The position numbers were made by a program, and so were the translations under genes. The notes beneath the pieces are model-generated. The model was given only the letters and a program-made list of their open reading frames with translations, ran no database searches and was not told where the DNA came from. Shown piece by piece: positions 11,061 to 24,500 of a DNA stretch of 64,000 nt. The stretch spans positions 59,389 to 123,388 of the forward strand of contig JAANDG010000445.1 of NCBI GenBank assembly GCA_036852015.1. Reading direction: 5' to 3'. The stretch's first letter is position 1; each line of letters begins with the position of its first letter. Source of the stretch: Pelodera strongyloides (lineage: Eukaryota > Nematoda > Chromadorea > Rhabditida > Rhabditidae).

Positions 11061-12658
11061 TAATCAATTTCAGGTTTCATTTTTTTTTCTAATCCATTTC
11101 AGGGTCGTCAATAAGTAATACGTATAAATATGCTGCATTAATTCTGTATATTTTCAGGAATAGGTCTACTCCTCCGAATAGGGCTGCATGTCAGGTGTTA
11201 CCGGGGAAAAGTGTTGCATTTTGAAGAACTTATTGTTTCGTTTGTGAGGAAATAATTCGGTTATGAGGCTAAACGGGGTTGTTTTATAATATTCACATAC
11301 AATGCAGTTCGCAATTGATGCTTCTTTCGTTTACGATGATTCTAGCAAAGACTGATAGAAAAATATTAATTTGAGACATTTGAGGCTTGGGGATATTACT
11401 GTAGTGTGAGTAAGTTCACGTGTAGTTTAGCTTGTTTATAAGTTGAAATAGAACATGCAATGCTGAATTTACTTACTAACCCGATTTCAGGAAAGTTACT
11501 CGGCATTCGATTAAGGAAAGAAGGTAATCAAATATAAATTCGTAGCAATAACACAGCCACATTTAGTTTTGTAGATAAATAACACCGCCTTTAAACTTTA
11601 AAGTCCAACCAGTTTTTTTTATGAACTCCTGGAAAAAACCTACCGTAGATGGATTCGTGAATCGCTTGTTTGCGTCAAAATGTGATACTCATTGTTCAGG
11701 CTGCCTATCCAAAGGAGGAGTGCCTCCACCATGAAATGTTCATCGGATTGTGGATGCCGAGGAGGTGGTCTTGATGGTCGTTGTAGACGTGGACGTGCTG
11801 GAAGGGGAGAAGATGGTTGAGGACCTAGGACCGACATACAATATATAACCGAAACAAATATACGTATGGCTAGCGAGGCGAGAGAAGAAACAGGTGCGTA
11901 TCATGGTAGAATTGGTGGTTTTATGATGTGGTCTCAGTTCAAACCGATTGAGATATTTTTTTAATGTTCAGATTGTCGGGAAAGTGGGAGGGTTCACGTG
12001 TCGAGGACATCCTCATCGGCATTTGATAGAAAACAAGGATGTCAGACGAGATCAACAAGGTCGTTGAGGTGTCCGTGGTGGCCGTGCGGGAAAGGGTAGG
12101 TGACCGAACCCGGACCGAAGGCCAAACTACAGTACTCTGTGAACAAACAGGTTCGAATTATAAATTTTAGTCAACCACTAGGAATGCAAACGTAGTTTTG
12201 CTTTCAAATGTATTACAAATTTGTCCAAAACTCCGTACTTTGGCGTCCACTTAGAGTATCCTAATCCTACTCTTAAACTGTCTCGAAGTTTCACTTGGGC
12301 TACACAGCTTTTCTCACCGCCCCCTCGCGCAACTATCACAAAAATGAAATTCGCAGTTTGCTTTGGTGGTCTCATGTAACCAAAAGAAAAGCAGTGGATG
12401 GGCGTTTAACCTTTCGCTGATCGCTTTTAGCCGCAAATGTTATGCGTATGATCGTCCGTCTACATGAACGTTTTCCGCCTCTTATTTTAGTTAGCGGCCA
12501 CATTTTTTAATAATGTTCATGTTCAGATTCACGTAAAATTGTGATCAAACGCGAGAGTGCGGACTGTGAGGGACGAAGACGAATCATAAATGCAGAACAA
12601 AGTACAGTATGCCGACGTGAAGAGGTACACTCAGGTGTGAATTATCGTAAGACTTGTC

Positions 12659-12829
12659 TTAAAGCGAAATGCCAGCTCCTTTGGAAAATTTGCATATGAT
12701 AAGCAAATCCTATGTATCCTATGCTAATTTTGCGCGATTGCCGTGGACGATCGCGCAAAATTAGCATAGGATACATAGGATTTGCTTATCATATGCAAAT
12801 TTTCCAAAGGAGCTGGCATTTCGCTTTAA
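12659..12829. mobile_element. near-perfect palindromic TTAA element (family M2)
   Basis: A 171-bp nearly perfect palindrome running from TTAAAGCGAAATGCCAGCTC to its complement. The centre is GCGATTGCCGTGGACGATCG. It would extrude as a single long hairpin. A second copy is at 17321-17482. Confidence 0.92.
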
Positions 12830-14278
12830 AAGACAGAGATAAAGTGGGCCCACCCCGTTACACCAGCCGAAATCTGTCTAAACGGCGTGTAGTCGACTGT
12901 GCAGTGCAAGGCAGCATGACCAACTTTGAGTCTCCCAGTGACCAATCTTCTCGGGAAGCTATTTTATCTTCGCCTGAGTTACACAGCCATCAATTTTTAC
13001 ATTTTTGGTGCGATGTTACCGCCTGTGATACAGGAATCGAACCTTTGCGTTCACAAATAACAACTACTTCACCAGGCTGCCGAATGTCTTATCCTCACTA
13101 AAATACCAGCAAAAGGTGGTGCTATGGTCTTAAGTAGAATCGTTCTCGGAATCAGACCGATCAGACACTCTTCTAATATTGTGTTTGCTGCACGCAAAAA
13201 ACCTCTACAGACAGCTGCAATTGTTGAGCGTAAAAATATCGGAGAGATAAATTTTGGTTCGAATAATCTCGAAATGTTTGCATGTTGTAGTTTCTTTTAG
13301 CGTGAAATCACCTGCTCGGTCGCATTGTCGCCAAGAAACTCGCCAACGACATAATTTTAAGCACCAACAACAAAAAAGTTTCGTTTTTGCCTACTTTAAT
13401 TTCATTTCATGAACGTTTGTAGGGACCATCCCCTTTGCGTTTACGTCATCATCATACATTTTCGTGCGTTGAATTTCTAAATTTTGTAGGGAAAACAAAA
13501 AAATAGTAGCACGGTTATCGACTTCACAGAAGCGTAAAGTAATCATGTAAGTTTATGAAGCACAAAACACTTGTTCACGCCTTTATAATTCTTTATTTCA
13601 GATAGACTGTGTAAGTGACGCGTTTCTCCTAACGTTGAGGACATGCTACATGCTCGATGGTCGCGTCATGGAGAAGATATCAACGGTAGGTAAGGTGATC
13701 GAACGAGGAATGTATGACACCGTATTCCCAGGAGTGTGGGCAAAAAGGTGCGGATTACTGTATAGTCTGACTACAAGATACGTTAAAAGGCCAGGCCCAC
13801 TCCAGGCCCTATTGTTTATTTCTCCATCTGAATACCTGCGCGGAATGTCGTAGGATGCAATATTTACCTTATTTTTATGCACACTATATACGTGGCAATT
13901 TATCATACCCAGAAATCACTCGCAATTGTCACGCACATCGGGTTGATTGGCCAATATGCTATAGAATACACTATATACGTTCATATTGATTGCCCGCATT
14001 CATATTGATTGTCCGCAAAGTTAGAAGATAAGAGTCGGAGAACTGTTCGTAGGGTTGTGATCGAGGTCGAGGATGTCGATGAGCTCGTCGAGGTGGAAAG
14101 GGAAGACGAGATGTTGTCCGAAGTCAGACGAAGTATAAACGGAACAAATCGACAGAAACAGGTGATCTTATTGATATCATTGTTTATGTGTTTTATAATG
14201 TGGAAAATAAATCCACATAAAGTTTGTTTTAGATTTCTTTTCGCGCTTTTTTTGAGCTCACTCTAACAATAAATAAAG

Positions 14279-14303
14279 TGGGCGGGGGGCGGGGGGGGGG
14301 GGG
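14279..14303 (+). repeat. G-rich tract
   Basis: G runs of 3, 6 and at least 13 separated by single C bases in otherwise AT-rich sequence. G-quadruplex-forming potential on the + strand. Length may be affected by assembly. Confidence 0.75.
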
Positions 14304-16776
14304 TATGAAACTCTAATGGCTGACGTGCTCAAGGCATTGTGTAATTACTGCCATGCAATTACCGAAGGGAAATCGCCCAAATCAAACATTGTATCTCAGT
14401 AAGCGGTCTGCTAAAGGAAACTCGTAATCAGGCACTCTGCATTGAGTGAACGTGTTTTGAAGACATGCTAAATGGGTTTATGAAACACGTTTTTTTGCGA
14501 CTTAAGAGATTATTTTATGTTTAGATTGATTGTGAGGTGAGTGGCTTCTCCAAGATCGAGAAAATCTTCGTCGTTTTGTGAGACGGGAAGACCAAGGTCG
14601 TCGACGTCGAGGTGTCCGAAGTGTCCGTGGTGGAAAGGGAAGACGAGTAGGTGGCCAAATGCAGAACAAGTACAGACACAACGGGGAGTGGGAACATTGT
14701 GGTAGAATATGTTTTGTAATGTAGAGAAAAATGGCAGTTATAGGGTATCAGTATTTCAAATCATTTGGTGCCCACTCGTTGATTATTCGAAAACCGTCGG
14801 CAATTGTCAACAAGACGCTCTAATTATAAGTAACTGCCATCGGTCATCTTCCCGTCTCCAAATCAAATTTTGTATGCCAGTATGATAAAATATTATGGGA
14901 CAATACTTGTAGCTCCCTATTTATTCATTTAGTTTCTTGGAGAATATCTTCTAATTTAACACCGACAATTGGAGTAAAAACAAGAGTCCAACAACCAGCA
15001 CGGACTTTAGGAGGAAGGAAAAGTCGGCTATTTAAGGTAATTGATCATTTACAGGATTTTGAGCACGAACAGATGAGCTAGAAATGATTCGGTGTCGTTA
15101 TCCTGGACTCCACTGTGCTGTACACTTAGTTAACCCTCAATCCCTCAGTGTATGACAATATGTTTAAGCTGGATATCCTCTGATGGATATCCTGGATCTA
15201 GGCTGATAGGACAGTGATATCCTCGGTTTCAAGGATAAGGGTACAGACTAGTTAATCAGAGTTATTGTGAGTGTATTTTAGTTGTTGTTGAGGACAAAAC
15301 GTGAGAGCAAATTAGTCTTCTGTCGGAGAAAACGACAACTATATGAAAATGTCAGTCACCCATAAATTGTAGAGTGCAACGTACTGAATCTCAAGAGTGG
15401 TGCAAATGAGGCGGAGAATCGTATTTGTGGCATCTGCATATCATCATGAGGTTATCTGACGTTTTTATTACCGAAATTATAATTGTAGGGTCCAAACCAA
15501 ACTTTTCCTCCCTTGGATGGCTATGTTGAATGTTTCGTATATAATGGGGTTTCCAAGTATGGTGAAAATGTGCAGTATCTTGAAACTACACGGGAATGTT
15601 TTTATAATTTCTCATGTTATATGAAAATTTCGTGCAGAAATACGGTTGACAGAAGCACACCGGTTTTTTTTTGGGATACTTGGAAACACCATTAAACTTT
15701 TGAGAAATGTTAGGACATCAAACTGTTAATGACCTGCGAAGTTGAGTTTTTAACGATATACGGACCATATCCTATTGTTAGTGTTTAGATTACTGGAAAG
15801 GAGCATGCTTCTCCAAATGCCGAGGAATTCTTCATCTGTTTTCAATCGAGGGAAAGAAGCAGATTGGAAAGAAGGTCGAACGAAGACGCAAGGCCAACTT
15901 TGAAACGGAGACGAAGGTACTGTATGCCTAGGAGGTGAACAACAAGTGCGTATTATGCCATTATGGTACATATATAGAGTTTCTGATATGACTTAGTTAA
16001 CAACTTGATCTATAAGTGAATGTAGGCGGGGTTCTTTTGTTGACCATTTGCTGAAAACTGCGAAAATTTCTTGTGCCTTTTAGTATCAAGTGATTGCGAT
16101 GCAAAATTCTATAAGCCGGCGGCTCACAGTGTTTCTAACCGCCCGCCACTCGCGCACCAAAATTGCAGTGGGAGATGGTACCAGGGAAGTGTCTGTGGTC
16201 CCAGCAGTCAGGGACGCCGAGCACTGTAAGCATTTGAGCGACGGCTAAACTTAGAAACCAAGTTAACCCGTGCAGCGTTCGCTTGGAATCCCTTTTCAAA
16301 CTACGGTAATCAATCGAAGTCTCGTGTTAAATTTTATGAGTACGGTCCATTGACAGGAGTGATATACCGCCCATAATGAACACTCCCTGTTAAGGCACTC
16401 CCTGTTATTTTCAGAGTAGTTGGAATGCCAGTCGCTCTTGTTAGGTTAAATAATAATTGCAGGTTCTACATTCTGGTTCACTACAGTGTCGACAGTCGAG
16501 AATGGAAATGGAGAATCGGAATTGTTGTACAGGCATACCACGAGGGTTACCTGACTGACATAGTGACATAGTTCGTTTTTTATTCAAAATAACTTCTCTT
16601 ATTTCTAAACTTTAACAGATTTAATATAGCTTACGGTATTCCACCGGTTCTTTTCAGTGGGCAACCGGTGGTGCCCATACCCCTGAGTTTCTGGTGCGCG
16701 ACTACTAAGATTCCTCCACAGTATTGGTCATGGGAAGTAAACAGTAAACTGTCCACGATATGTAGTGTAGTTTTCT

Positions 16777-17324
16777 TTAAAGGAAATGTCAAGCCGGTTT
16801 TTCATGTTGGGCTCAAAACAGGGCATAAAGCTCGTCGGGAAAAACTCAAAACCACCATCCAAATATATGCACTGTTTCCGGAACTTGCATCGCTTTATGG
16901 TACGTTTCTGATTTTCACCATACCTATTATTCTAATCCCGACGGTGGTATGGCTACGAGCTCAATACCACCGTCTAACTTTATGCAATATGCTAATTCGG
17001 ATGGTGGTTTCGTCGGGCAGAGCGTCAACGAGTTTATGCCATGGCTCAAAAGAAAGCTTATGTTTTGAAGGTAAGGAAAGTGAAAATAAAAATAAACAAA
17101 AACTTTCATATAAGAAGAAAAACAATTTCTGTTAGACAGCAAAGAAAAAGACAGCAAAAAGACTGTTAGGCTGTTAGACAGCAAAGAAAAAGAGGAGGGC
17201 GCGAGAGAAATTTGTTTAAGTCAGCAAAGAAAAAGAGGAGAGCGCGAGAGAAATTGTGTAAACTACGGTAGCTGTGACAGCGTGTTGTAGAATATCTGTG
17301 AATCAGGCTTGACATTCGCTTTAA
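16777..17324. mobile_element. TTAA palindromic-end element, long copy (family M1)
   Basis: Same termini as 1054-1417. Retains an interior of about 240 bp that the short copy lacks. Shares its right TTAA with the adjoining M2 element. The 155-codon frame 16668-17135 runs across the left edge of the element and has no recognisable domain. Confidence 0.85.
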
Positions 17325-17482
17325 AGCGAAATTCTAGCCCCTTTGGAAAATTTGCATATGATAAGCAAATCCTATGCTAATTTTGTACGATTGCCGTGGA
17401 CGATCGTACAAAATTAGCATATGATACATCGGATTTGCTTATCATATGCAAATTTTCCAAAGAGGCCAGCATTTCGCTTTAA
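17321..17482. mobile_element. palindromic TTAA element (family M2), second copy
   Basis: About 90% like the copy at 12659-12829 (TTAAAGCGAAAT...GGAAAATTTGCATATG). Abuts the long M1 element through a shared TTAA, which indicates one inserted at the end of the other. Confidence 0.9.
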
Positions 17483-19483
17483 AGAAAACTTTCATACAAG
17501 ATGTTTTTTAGGCAAAATATACTATCTCACTCAAAGTGAACTATCTAAAGCAAATGTGGATTCTAGAATGATAAAGTTCCCCTTTGTAGGACTTCGTGAT
17601 CTATTCTGAATGGAGCAAACCCAAATTACTCTGACGAAGAAGTGTTTATCGATTTGTGATCGACAAGACAGAGTGGGAAGTCAGTGGAGCGAAGAACGAA
17701 GTCCAAAATACAGCACTCGAGAAGAGGACTGTGGACAAACAGGTTCGGATTATTGTTAGCTTTTAGCTACTGCTCTTCAGTTGTTCTGTTTAAAAAATCT
17801 CAATTTTAAATACTGGCGATGCAAAATGTTGCAGCCGGTTTCTCAACGTCTACAGTACACGTACACGAGCAAAAAAAAACTACAAAATTGCGTTGTATGT
17901 TGCATGTGTGCTACCGTCAACTCAACTCGCATTGGCATTTTGATGGAACAAGAAATAATAATAACTCCGAGTAATTCCGAAAAACTTCAAGAACTCGCCC
18001 TTGCGTTGGTGAACATTCCGTAATCGCCCATAATTCTGAAGTAGAATCCATATTTCTCAAGCTTTCCGTTATAAAATCCAAAGTGCAGTATGTACACAGG
18101 AAAGTGGAAACCCTGTTATATGCCGAATTATTTTTGAAAAAATCCATATGTGCCTGACTAACACCATTGTGTTGATTTCTAGGAGCCCAGCACAAACGTC
18201 CGCTTGGTGTCGCACGTCTCATGCATGAAGCAGTCGATAGATAGCAAAAACTGCTTAGGTAACCCACGCTATCTTCAGAATAATTGGTCGTAGATGTACA
18301 GTAAGTTGGAGCCAATTGGTGTTCTTCCTGACTGAGAAAAGGAGCATTATATTTATATGATAATGTTAGCTGCATCAAATGTCTTTCGTTTATTTCTAAC
18401 ATGCGTTCTATTGGTGATGTTTTGTGATTAGAAATGAGAGAGTAGTTGGGTAACAAGCTGTCCCGTTACAGGACATCAAAACCATTCCTCAGTTTTGAAT
18501 GGAATCCCATGGAAGTCCAATTAGATATGTGGGACGCAACACACTATTTTTCATTTCGTGTCTTACTGGAATAATTCTTTTGATTGTTCAGGCAAGTCAC
18601 ACGTTTCTCCATGTGTCGTGGAACGTGGAACCGAAGTGTGACCGAGAGTAAGAGGGAAAAGATGGTCGAAGGAATCGAGCCCAATGACTTATTGAGACTC
18701 ACAAATGGAGTGTTCAGCAAACAGGTGCGTTTCGCGGTAGAATGTGCTTTACTTTAGTTAATAACTCAAACCCAGAATGTAAGCGGGTTTTTGCAGCGGT
18801 TTTGTTGCCAATGGGCCACTGGGCCCTTACGCAGAAACTAAGATATTCATCTATAGGGTTCTTTTCTTTTCTATGAGAAATGCTTCCTTGATGTGGTCCA
18901 CAACCAACTTACTTTAGACAAGCAAAAAATCCTTTCAGCGTAATTTCGTAAAAGTGCAATAAGTTAGAGTAATTTAGTTTTCTGACGTATAAAAAGACAA
19001 TTATATGAAAAGGTTAGCCACCTTGTAGTTTAAATCATAAATTTCAGTTTACAACGTCGTGGGCCACGAGAGCGCTGCACGCGTGGAGGAGGAATCAAGC
19101 AAGTCGCCGTTTAGATTGCCTATCAGAGGGATCATCTGATACAGTTCGTTTTTATGCGAACATCTTTTTCTTATTTATGAGGCCCAAACTTCCCTTCGAT
19201 GGAGTTGAGAACATCACATTTTTTATTTCTCAATCTTGTGAATGGAAGTTAGAACCATGGAAATCCAATTAGAAACACGCCGTAAATGAGACACTACACA
19301 TATTTTCCATCTTACAATTCGTAGATATCCCTTAATGTTCAGAATTCAAGTGAGAGGTTTCTCCATCTGTCGTGGAAATCTTCATCCGTTTGTGATCGCA
19401 GGAAAGATAGTCGAATGAAGAAAGAAGTACAAATCTACAAACGAAGATAAATGCTTGGAGGTGTGAGAACAAACTGCGAACAG

Positions 19484-21524
19484 GTGTGTATTATTCGTGT
19501 CTGCATGAGCTTCATTTTAAAACTGACGAAACAGGGTTACAGGGTGGTGCGCGGCGAAATCTTGGCGTAAATTTTGCGCGGCGAAATGTAAAAAATGCGG
19601 CAGTACTAGATAACAGGGAGCGCGGCAACGTCGCAATTTGTTCGTCAGCTTTTGGCGAAAAGGGTTATCGGTGTACTATAGCGAGGACCTGGCGGGGTGT
19701 AGGCGTAGGTGCACCTGATATTGTTTCGCCGCGCTCCAGCAAAGTTTCGCGCCAAGGCATTGTGATACAAATTCTCGTAGCCCATTCGGCCATTCGGGCA
19801 AATATCAGAAAACCCGTTATATTCAACCAACTGGATATAGTCTCTGATTGTTAGTTGCCAGTTTAGACAATAAACAGTAACTCCTCCCTTTGTGTGTACG
19901 TGTGTAGAAACTTGCGCCGAATTTGCTTACACAAAATGGGAGAGTTCAGACATTTTATCTGCGCCGCAAACAAATATTAATCGCTGAGTTATACTCCCGC
20001 CAGATACACTATCAACCATAATCGCCCACAATTTTGAACTCGAAACTATCTTTTCCAAGCTTTTCAAAACTCAAAATAAAGATCATACAGAGTAAAACTT
20101 GAAACCTTTTTGTACAGAGTGCAATGCAGAGTAAAACTTTTGGAATTGCACATTATCATCATTACGTAGAAAATGGGAATTGGAAGCTCAATTGTAGATG
20201 TTTTCAGCAGAGCGAGAAATTCTAGTGCATACTTAGTTCATTACAATCTATCGCATATTTTTTATCTTGGGTCTTGGGGTATCTTGCATTACGTATAATT
20301 TATTTCCAGACATCAAGTTGAATTCGTTTGGTAATAGGTGACAAGTTCCATATCAGGAAAAACTACATTTTGGGCGCGAATTGTGACTGAGTTCCGAAAC
20401 ATAGTTGAAAAATAAAATTCGTCTGTTTTCCCACACCTGTTAATGTAACACATCGGATTTCAGGCTGCCTGGCTTATTAGAAGCTTTGGATCGATTTCCC
20501 GCACGATGGGGAAGCCAGGAGTGGAAAGACCATATCGATCCGAAACAAGCAACAAAATAGGTAAGTACGAATAAGGCTTCCTTCAGACCATGGGCTAATA
20601 ACTACTGTACTTCATCATAGATACTCAAATATATTAGTGGTATTTAAATATGGATATATAAGAAGCTGACTGTACAGAGAGTTGCACAAGCTTGTAATTT
20701 TTGCATCAGAAACATTGCGCGGATAACTTTTGACCTTTCCAAATTGCTCAAGCTTCACACACGCCTTTCTAATGAATCTGATGTGAAGATGTGAGAAAAA
20801 TTTCTGAATTCTGAAGAATTTTCAGTCGATGGCATAAATATTTGCAGGATTTGGTTCACTGATTTCCTCATGAATGGAAAAGGGAAATAATGAAAAGTCA
20901 AGAACATATGAACATACTCCTTGAAACAGGCTATGGAGAAGGCCGCATTTTCAAGTGATGGAGGTGAACCTTTGGGCCAATAGTGTCCAATAGCCATAGA
21001 AACCTTGCTGCACAAGCCCTTTGGCAGCAAACTGCTGCAGCAATAGGAAAAGAATAGGAATCAATAGGGACAGAATAGGAACACAGTCAGAATAGGGACA
21101 GAACTTCATTGAAAAGTTTAGTTACACCCTGATTATAAATTGTATGTTGTTTCATCTTTTAGTTTGGTATCTACACCGACTTCGTTGTCCGCTGACATCC
21201 CGCGAGCAACATTCTCCGTTCAATAATGCAACTTTGAAAATGATTCCTCTTTTCGTTATATGTTTATGTTGTACTTTCACTAACAAAAAGCCTTACTAGG
21301 AAAGAAAGCCTTACGGTTGTATTATTTGTGTTCCATTTTGTTTAACTATTTATTTATTTTTGCTCGTGCTATGTCGTTTATTTGTTGCAATGCATCTGAA
21401 GTAACGAGAAGAAAGAAGGAAGAACGGCAATGGACAACCGATGGAACATTGAGGACTCAAGAATCAAGAATCGAAAAGGTGCGAAGTTTTATGAACAACT
21501 GAAATATAGAAAACTTAAACCAAG
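19484..21524. other. left arm, inner section next to the array
   Basis: Contains a GC-rich island at 19540-19790 with words close to those in the array (GCGCGGCAACGTCGCAATTT, ATGCGGCAGTA). It also has an exon-like 97-bp piece and otherwise AT-rich sequence with no supported gene. Confidence 0.5.
20464..20560 (+). pseudogene. unidentified 97-bp exon-like segment
   Basis: Flanked by GGATTTCAG and AAATAG/GTAAGT. In one phase it reads LPGLLEALDRFPARWG and then SQEWKDHIDPKQATK with a TAG at the edge. In another it is AAWLIRSFGSISRTMGKPGV. Good splice signals, but neither a neighbouring exon nor a family is recognised. Confidence 0.35.
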
Positions 21525-24500
21525 TTGTGCGCTCATTTTGGTGCGGCGTTGTTGCGGGAAAACGTTTACCCGCAGCAACGTCGCAGACAAGGTGAACTAC
21601 AGCCAAATTTGTTATGTGGCAGCTTTAATTTTATGGAGCACGCTTCATAAAATTAATTCTGCCGCATAGTTAAACTACATTTTAATTGGATGTGCGCTCG
21701 CTTTGGTGCGGCGTTGTTGCGGGAAAGCGTCACCCGCAACAATGTCGCAGACAAAGCGAACTACTGACAAATTTTCTATGTGGCAACATTAATTTTATGT
21801 AGAAGGCTTCATAAAACTAATGCTGCCGCATTGACAAATTAAATTTTAATTGTCCGTGCGGCCATTTCGGTGCGGCGTTGTTGCGGCAATGTGTACGCCC
21901 ACAACAATGTCGCAGACAAAGCAAACTACTGCCAAATTTTCTATGTGGCAGCATTAATTTTATGTAGAAGGCTTCATAAAATTAATGGTGCCGCATTGAC
22001 AAATTAAATTTTAATTGGCCGTGCGGCCATTTCGGTGCGGCGTTGTTGCGGCAAAGCGTTCACCCGCAACAATGTCGCAGACAAAGCGACAACTGACAAA
22101 TTTAATATGCGGCAGTATTAATTGCATGGAGAACGCTTCATAAAATTAATTCTGCCGCATAATTCAATTCAATTTTAATCGGCCGTGGCGCGCGTTGGTG
22201 CGGCGTTGCTGCGGCAAAGCGTTCACCCGCAACAACGACGCAGACAGAGTGAACTACCGCCAAATTTATGCGCTATGTATGTGGCGGCATTAATTTTATG
22301 GAGAACGCTTCATAAAATTAATTCTGCCGCATAATTCAATTAAATTTTAATCGGCCGTGGCTCGCTTTGGTGCGGCGTTGCTGCGACAAAGCGTTCACCC
22401 GCAACAATGTCGCAAACAAAGTGAACTACCGCCAAATTTATGCGCTATGTATGTGGCGGCATTAATTTCATGGAGAACGCTTCATAAAATTAATTCTGCC
22501 GCATACGCATAATTAAATTTAATCTTAATTGGCTGTGCGCTCGTTTTGGTGCGGCGTTGTTGCGGCAAAGTGTTCACACGCAACAACGTCGCAGACAAAG
22601 TGAACTACCGCCAAATGTATGTACTGTGTGGCTGCATTAATTTTATGGAGAACTCTTCATAAAATTATTTCTGCCGCATACGCATAATTAAATTTAATCT
22701 TAATTGGCTGTGCGCTCGTTTTGGTGCGGCGTTGTTGCGGCAAAGTGTTCACACGCAACAACGTCGCAGACAAAGTGAACTACCGCCAAATGTATGTACT
22801 GTGTGGCAGTCTTAATTTTATGGAGAACGCTTCATAAAAGTTAATTCCGCCGCACAGTTATATTTCAATTGGCTGTGCGCTCATTTTGGTGCGGCGTCGT
22901 AGCGGGAAAGCGTTCACACGCAACAACGTCGCAGACAAAGCGAACTGTCGCCAAATTTACTATGTGGCAGTCTTAATTTTATGGAGAACGCTTCATAAAT
23001 TTAATTCTGTCGCATAGTTAAATTAACTTTTAATTGGCTGTAGGCTCATTTTGGTGCGGCGTTGTTGCGGGAAAGCGTTCACCCGCAACAACGTCGCAGT
23101 CAAAGTGAACTACCGCCAAATTGGCTATGGGCATTATTGATTTTATGGAGAACGCTTCATAAAATTAATTCCGCCGCACAGTTATATTTCAATTGGCTGT
23201 GCGCTCATTTTGGAGCGGCGTTGTGGCGGAAAAGCGTTCACGCGCAACAACGTCGCAGACAAAGCGAACTGTCGCCAAATTTTCTATGTGGCAGTCTTAA
23301 TTTTATGGAGAACGCTTCATAAAATTGATTCCGCCGCATAGTTAAATTATATTTCAATTGGCTGTGCGCTCATTTTGGAGCGGCGTTGTGGCGGAAAAGC
23401 GTTCACCCGCAACAACGTCGCAGACAAAGCGACAACTGACAAATTTAATATGCGGCAGTATTAATTGCATGGAGAACGCTTCATAAAATTAATTCTGCCG
23501 CATAATTCAATTCAATTTTAATCGGCCGTGGCGCGCGTTGGTGCGGCGTTGCTGCGGCAAAGCGTTCACCCGCAACAACGTCGCAGACAGAGTGAACTAC
23601 CGCCAAATTTATGCGCTATGTATGTGGCGGCATTAATTTTATGGAGAACGCTTCATAAAATTAATTCTGCCGCATAATTCAATTAAATTTTAATCGGCCG
23701 TGGCTCGCTTTGGTGCGGCGTTGCTGCGACAAAGCGTTCACCCGCAACAATGTCGCAAACAAAGTGAACTACCGCCAAATTTATGCGCTATGTATGTGGC
23801 GGCATTAATTTCATGGAGAACGCTTCATAAAATTAATTCTGCCGCATACGCATAATTAAATTTAATCTTAATTGGCTGTGCGCTCGTTTTGGTGCGGCGT
23901 TGTTGCGGCAAAGTGTTCACACGCAACAACGTCGCAGACAAAGTGAACTACCGCCAAATGTATGTACTGTGTGGCTGCATTAATTTTATGGAGAACGCTT
24001 CATAAAATTATTTCTGCCGCATACGCATAATTAAATTTAATCTTAATTGGCTGTGCGCTCGTTTTGGTGCGGCGTTGTTGCGGCAAAGTGTTCACACGCA
24101 ACAACGTCGCAGACAAAGTGAACTACCGCCAAATGTATGTACTGTGTGGCAGTCTTAATTTTATGGAGAACGCTTCATAAAAGTTAATTCCGCCGCACAG
24201 TTATATTTCAATTGGCTGTGCGCTCATTTTGGTGCGGCGTCGTAGCGGGAAAGCGTTCACACGCAACAACGTCGCAGACAAAGCGAACTGTCGCCAAATT
24301 TACTATGTGGCAGTCTTAATTTTATGGAGAACGCTTCATAAATTTAATTCTGTCGCATAGTTAAATTAACTTTTAATTGGCTGTGGGCTCATTTTGGTGC
24401 GGCGTTGTTGCGGGAAAGCGTTCACCCGCAACAACGTCGCAGTCAAAGTGAACTACCGCCAAATTGGCTATGGGCATTATTGATTTTATGGAGAACGCTT

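Larger units (their letters stand above)
11700..19483 (+). pseudogene. array of nine decayed Arg/Gly-rich exon-like units, left arm
   Basis: Units of about 110-195 bp start after (G)TTCAG or GTTTAG and usually end AAACAG before GTGCGT/GTTCGG. They lie at 11700-11893, 11972-12150, 12527-12633, about 13995-14161, 14525-about 14690, 15789-about 15945, about 17615-17742, 18592-18724 and 19343-19483. The shared core reads CGAGGTCGTCGAGGTGTCCG then GTGGTGGAAAGGGAAGACG. In one frame this is Arg/Gly-rich (RGRRGV, RGG) with worm-preferred CGT/GGA codons. In another frame it is VEVSEV-like. Stop codons interrupt both in most units. The introns share motifs such as GATGCAAAAT, so whole modules of about 0.8-1.3 kb were duplicated. 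No current product is likely. Confidence 0.6.

Noticed and set aside
17917..18456. 179-codon open frame on the - strand
   Set aside because: The longest single frame in the left arm that is not repeat-derived, but it lies between exon-like units, has no domain, signal or splice context, and the arm is decayed.
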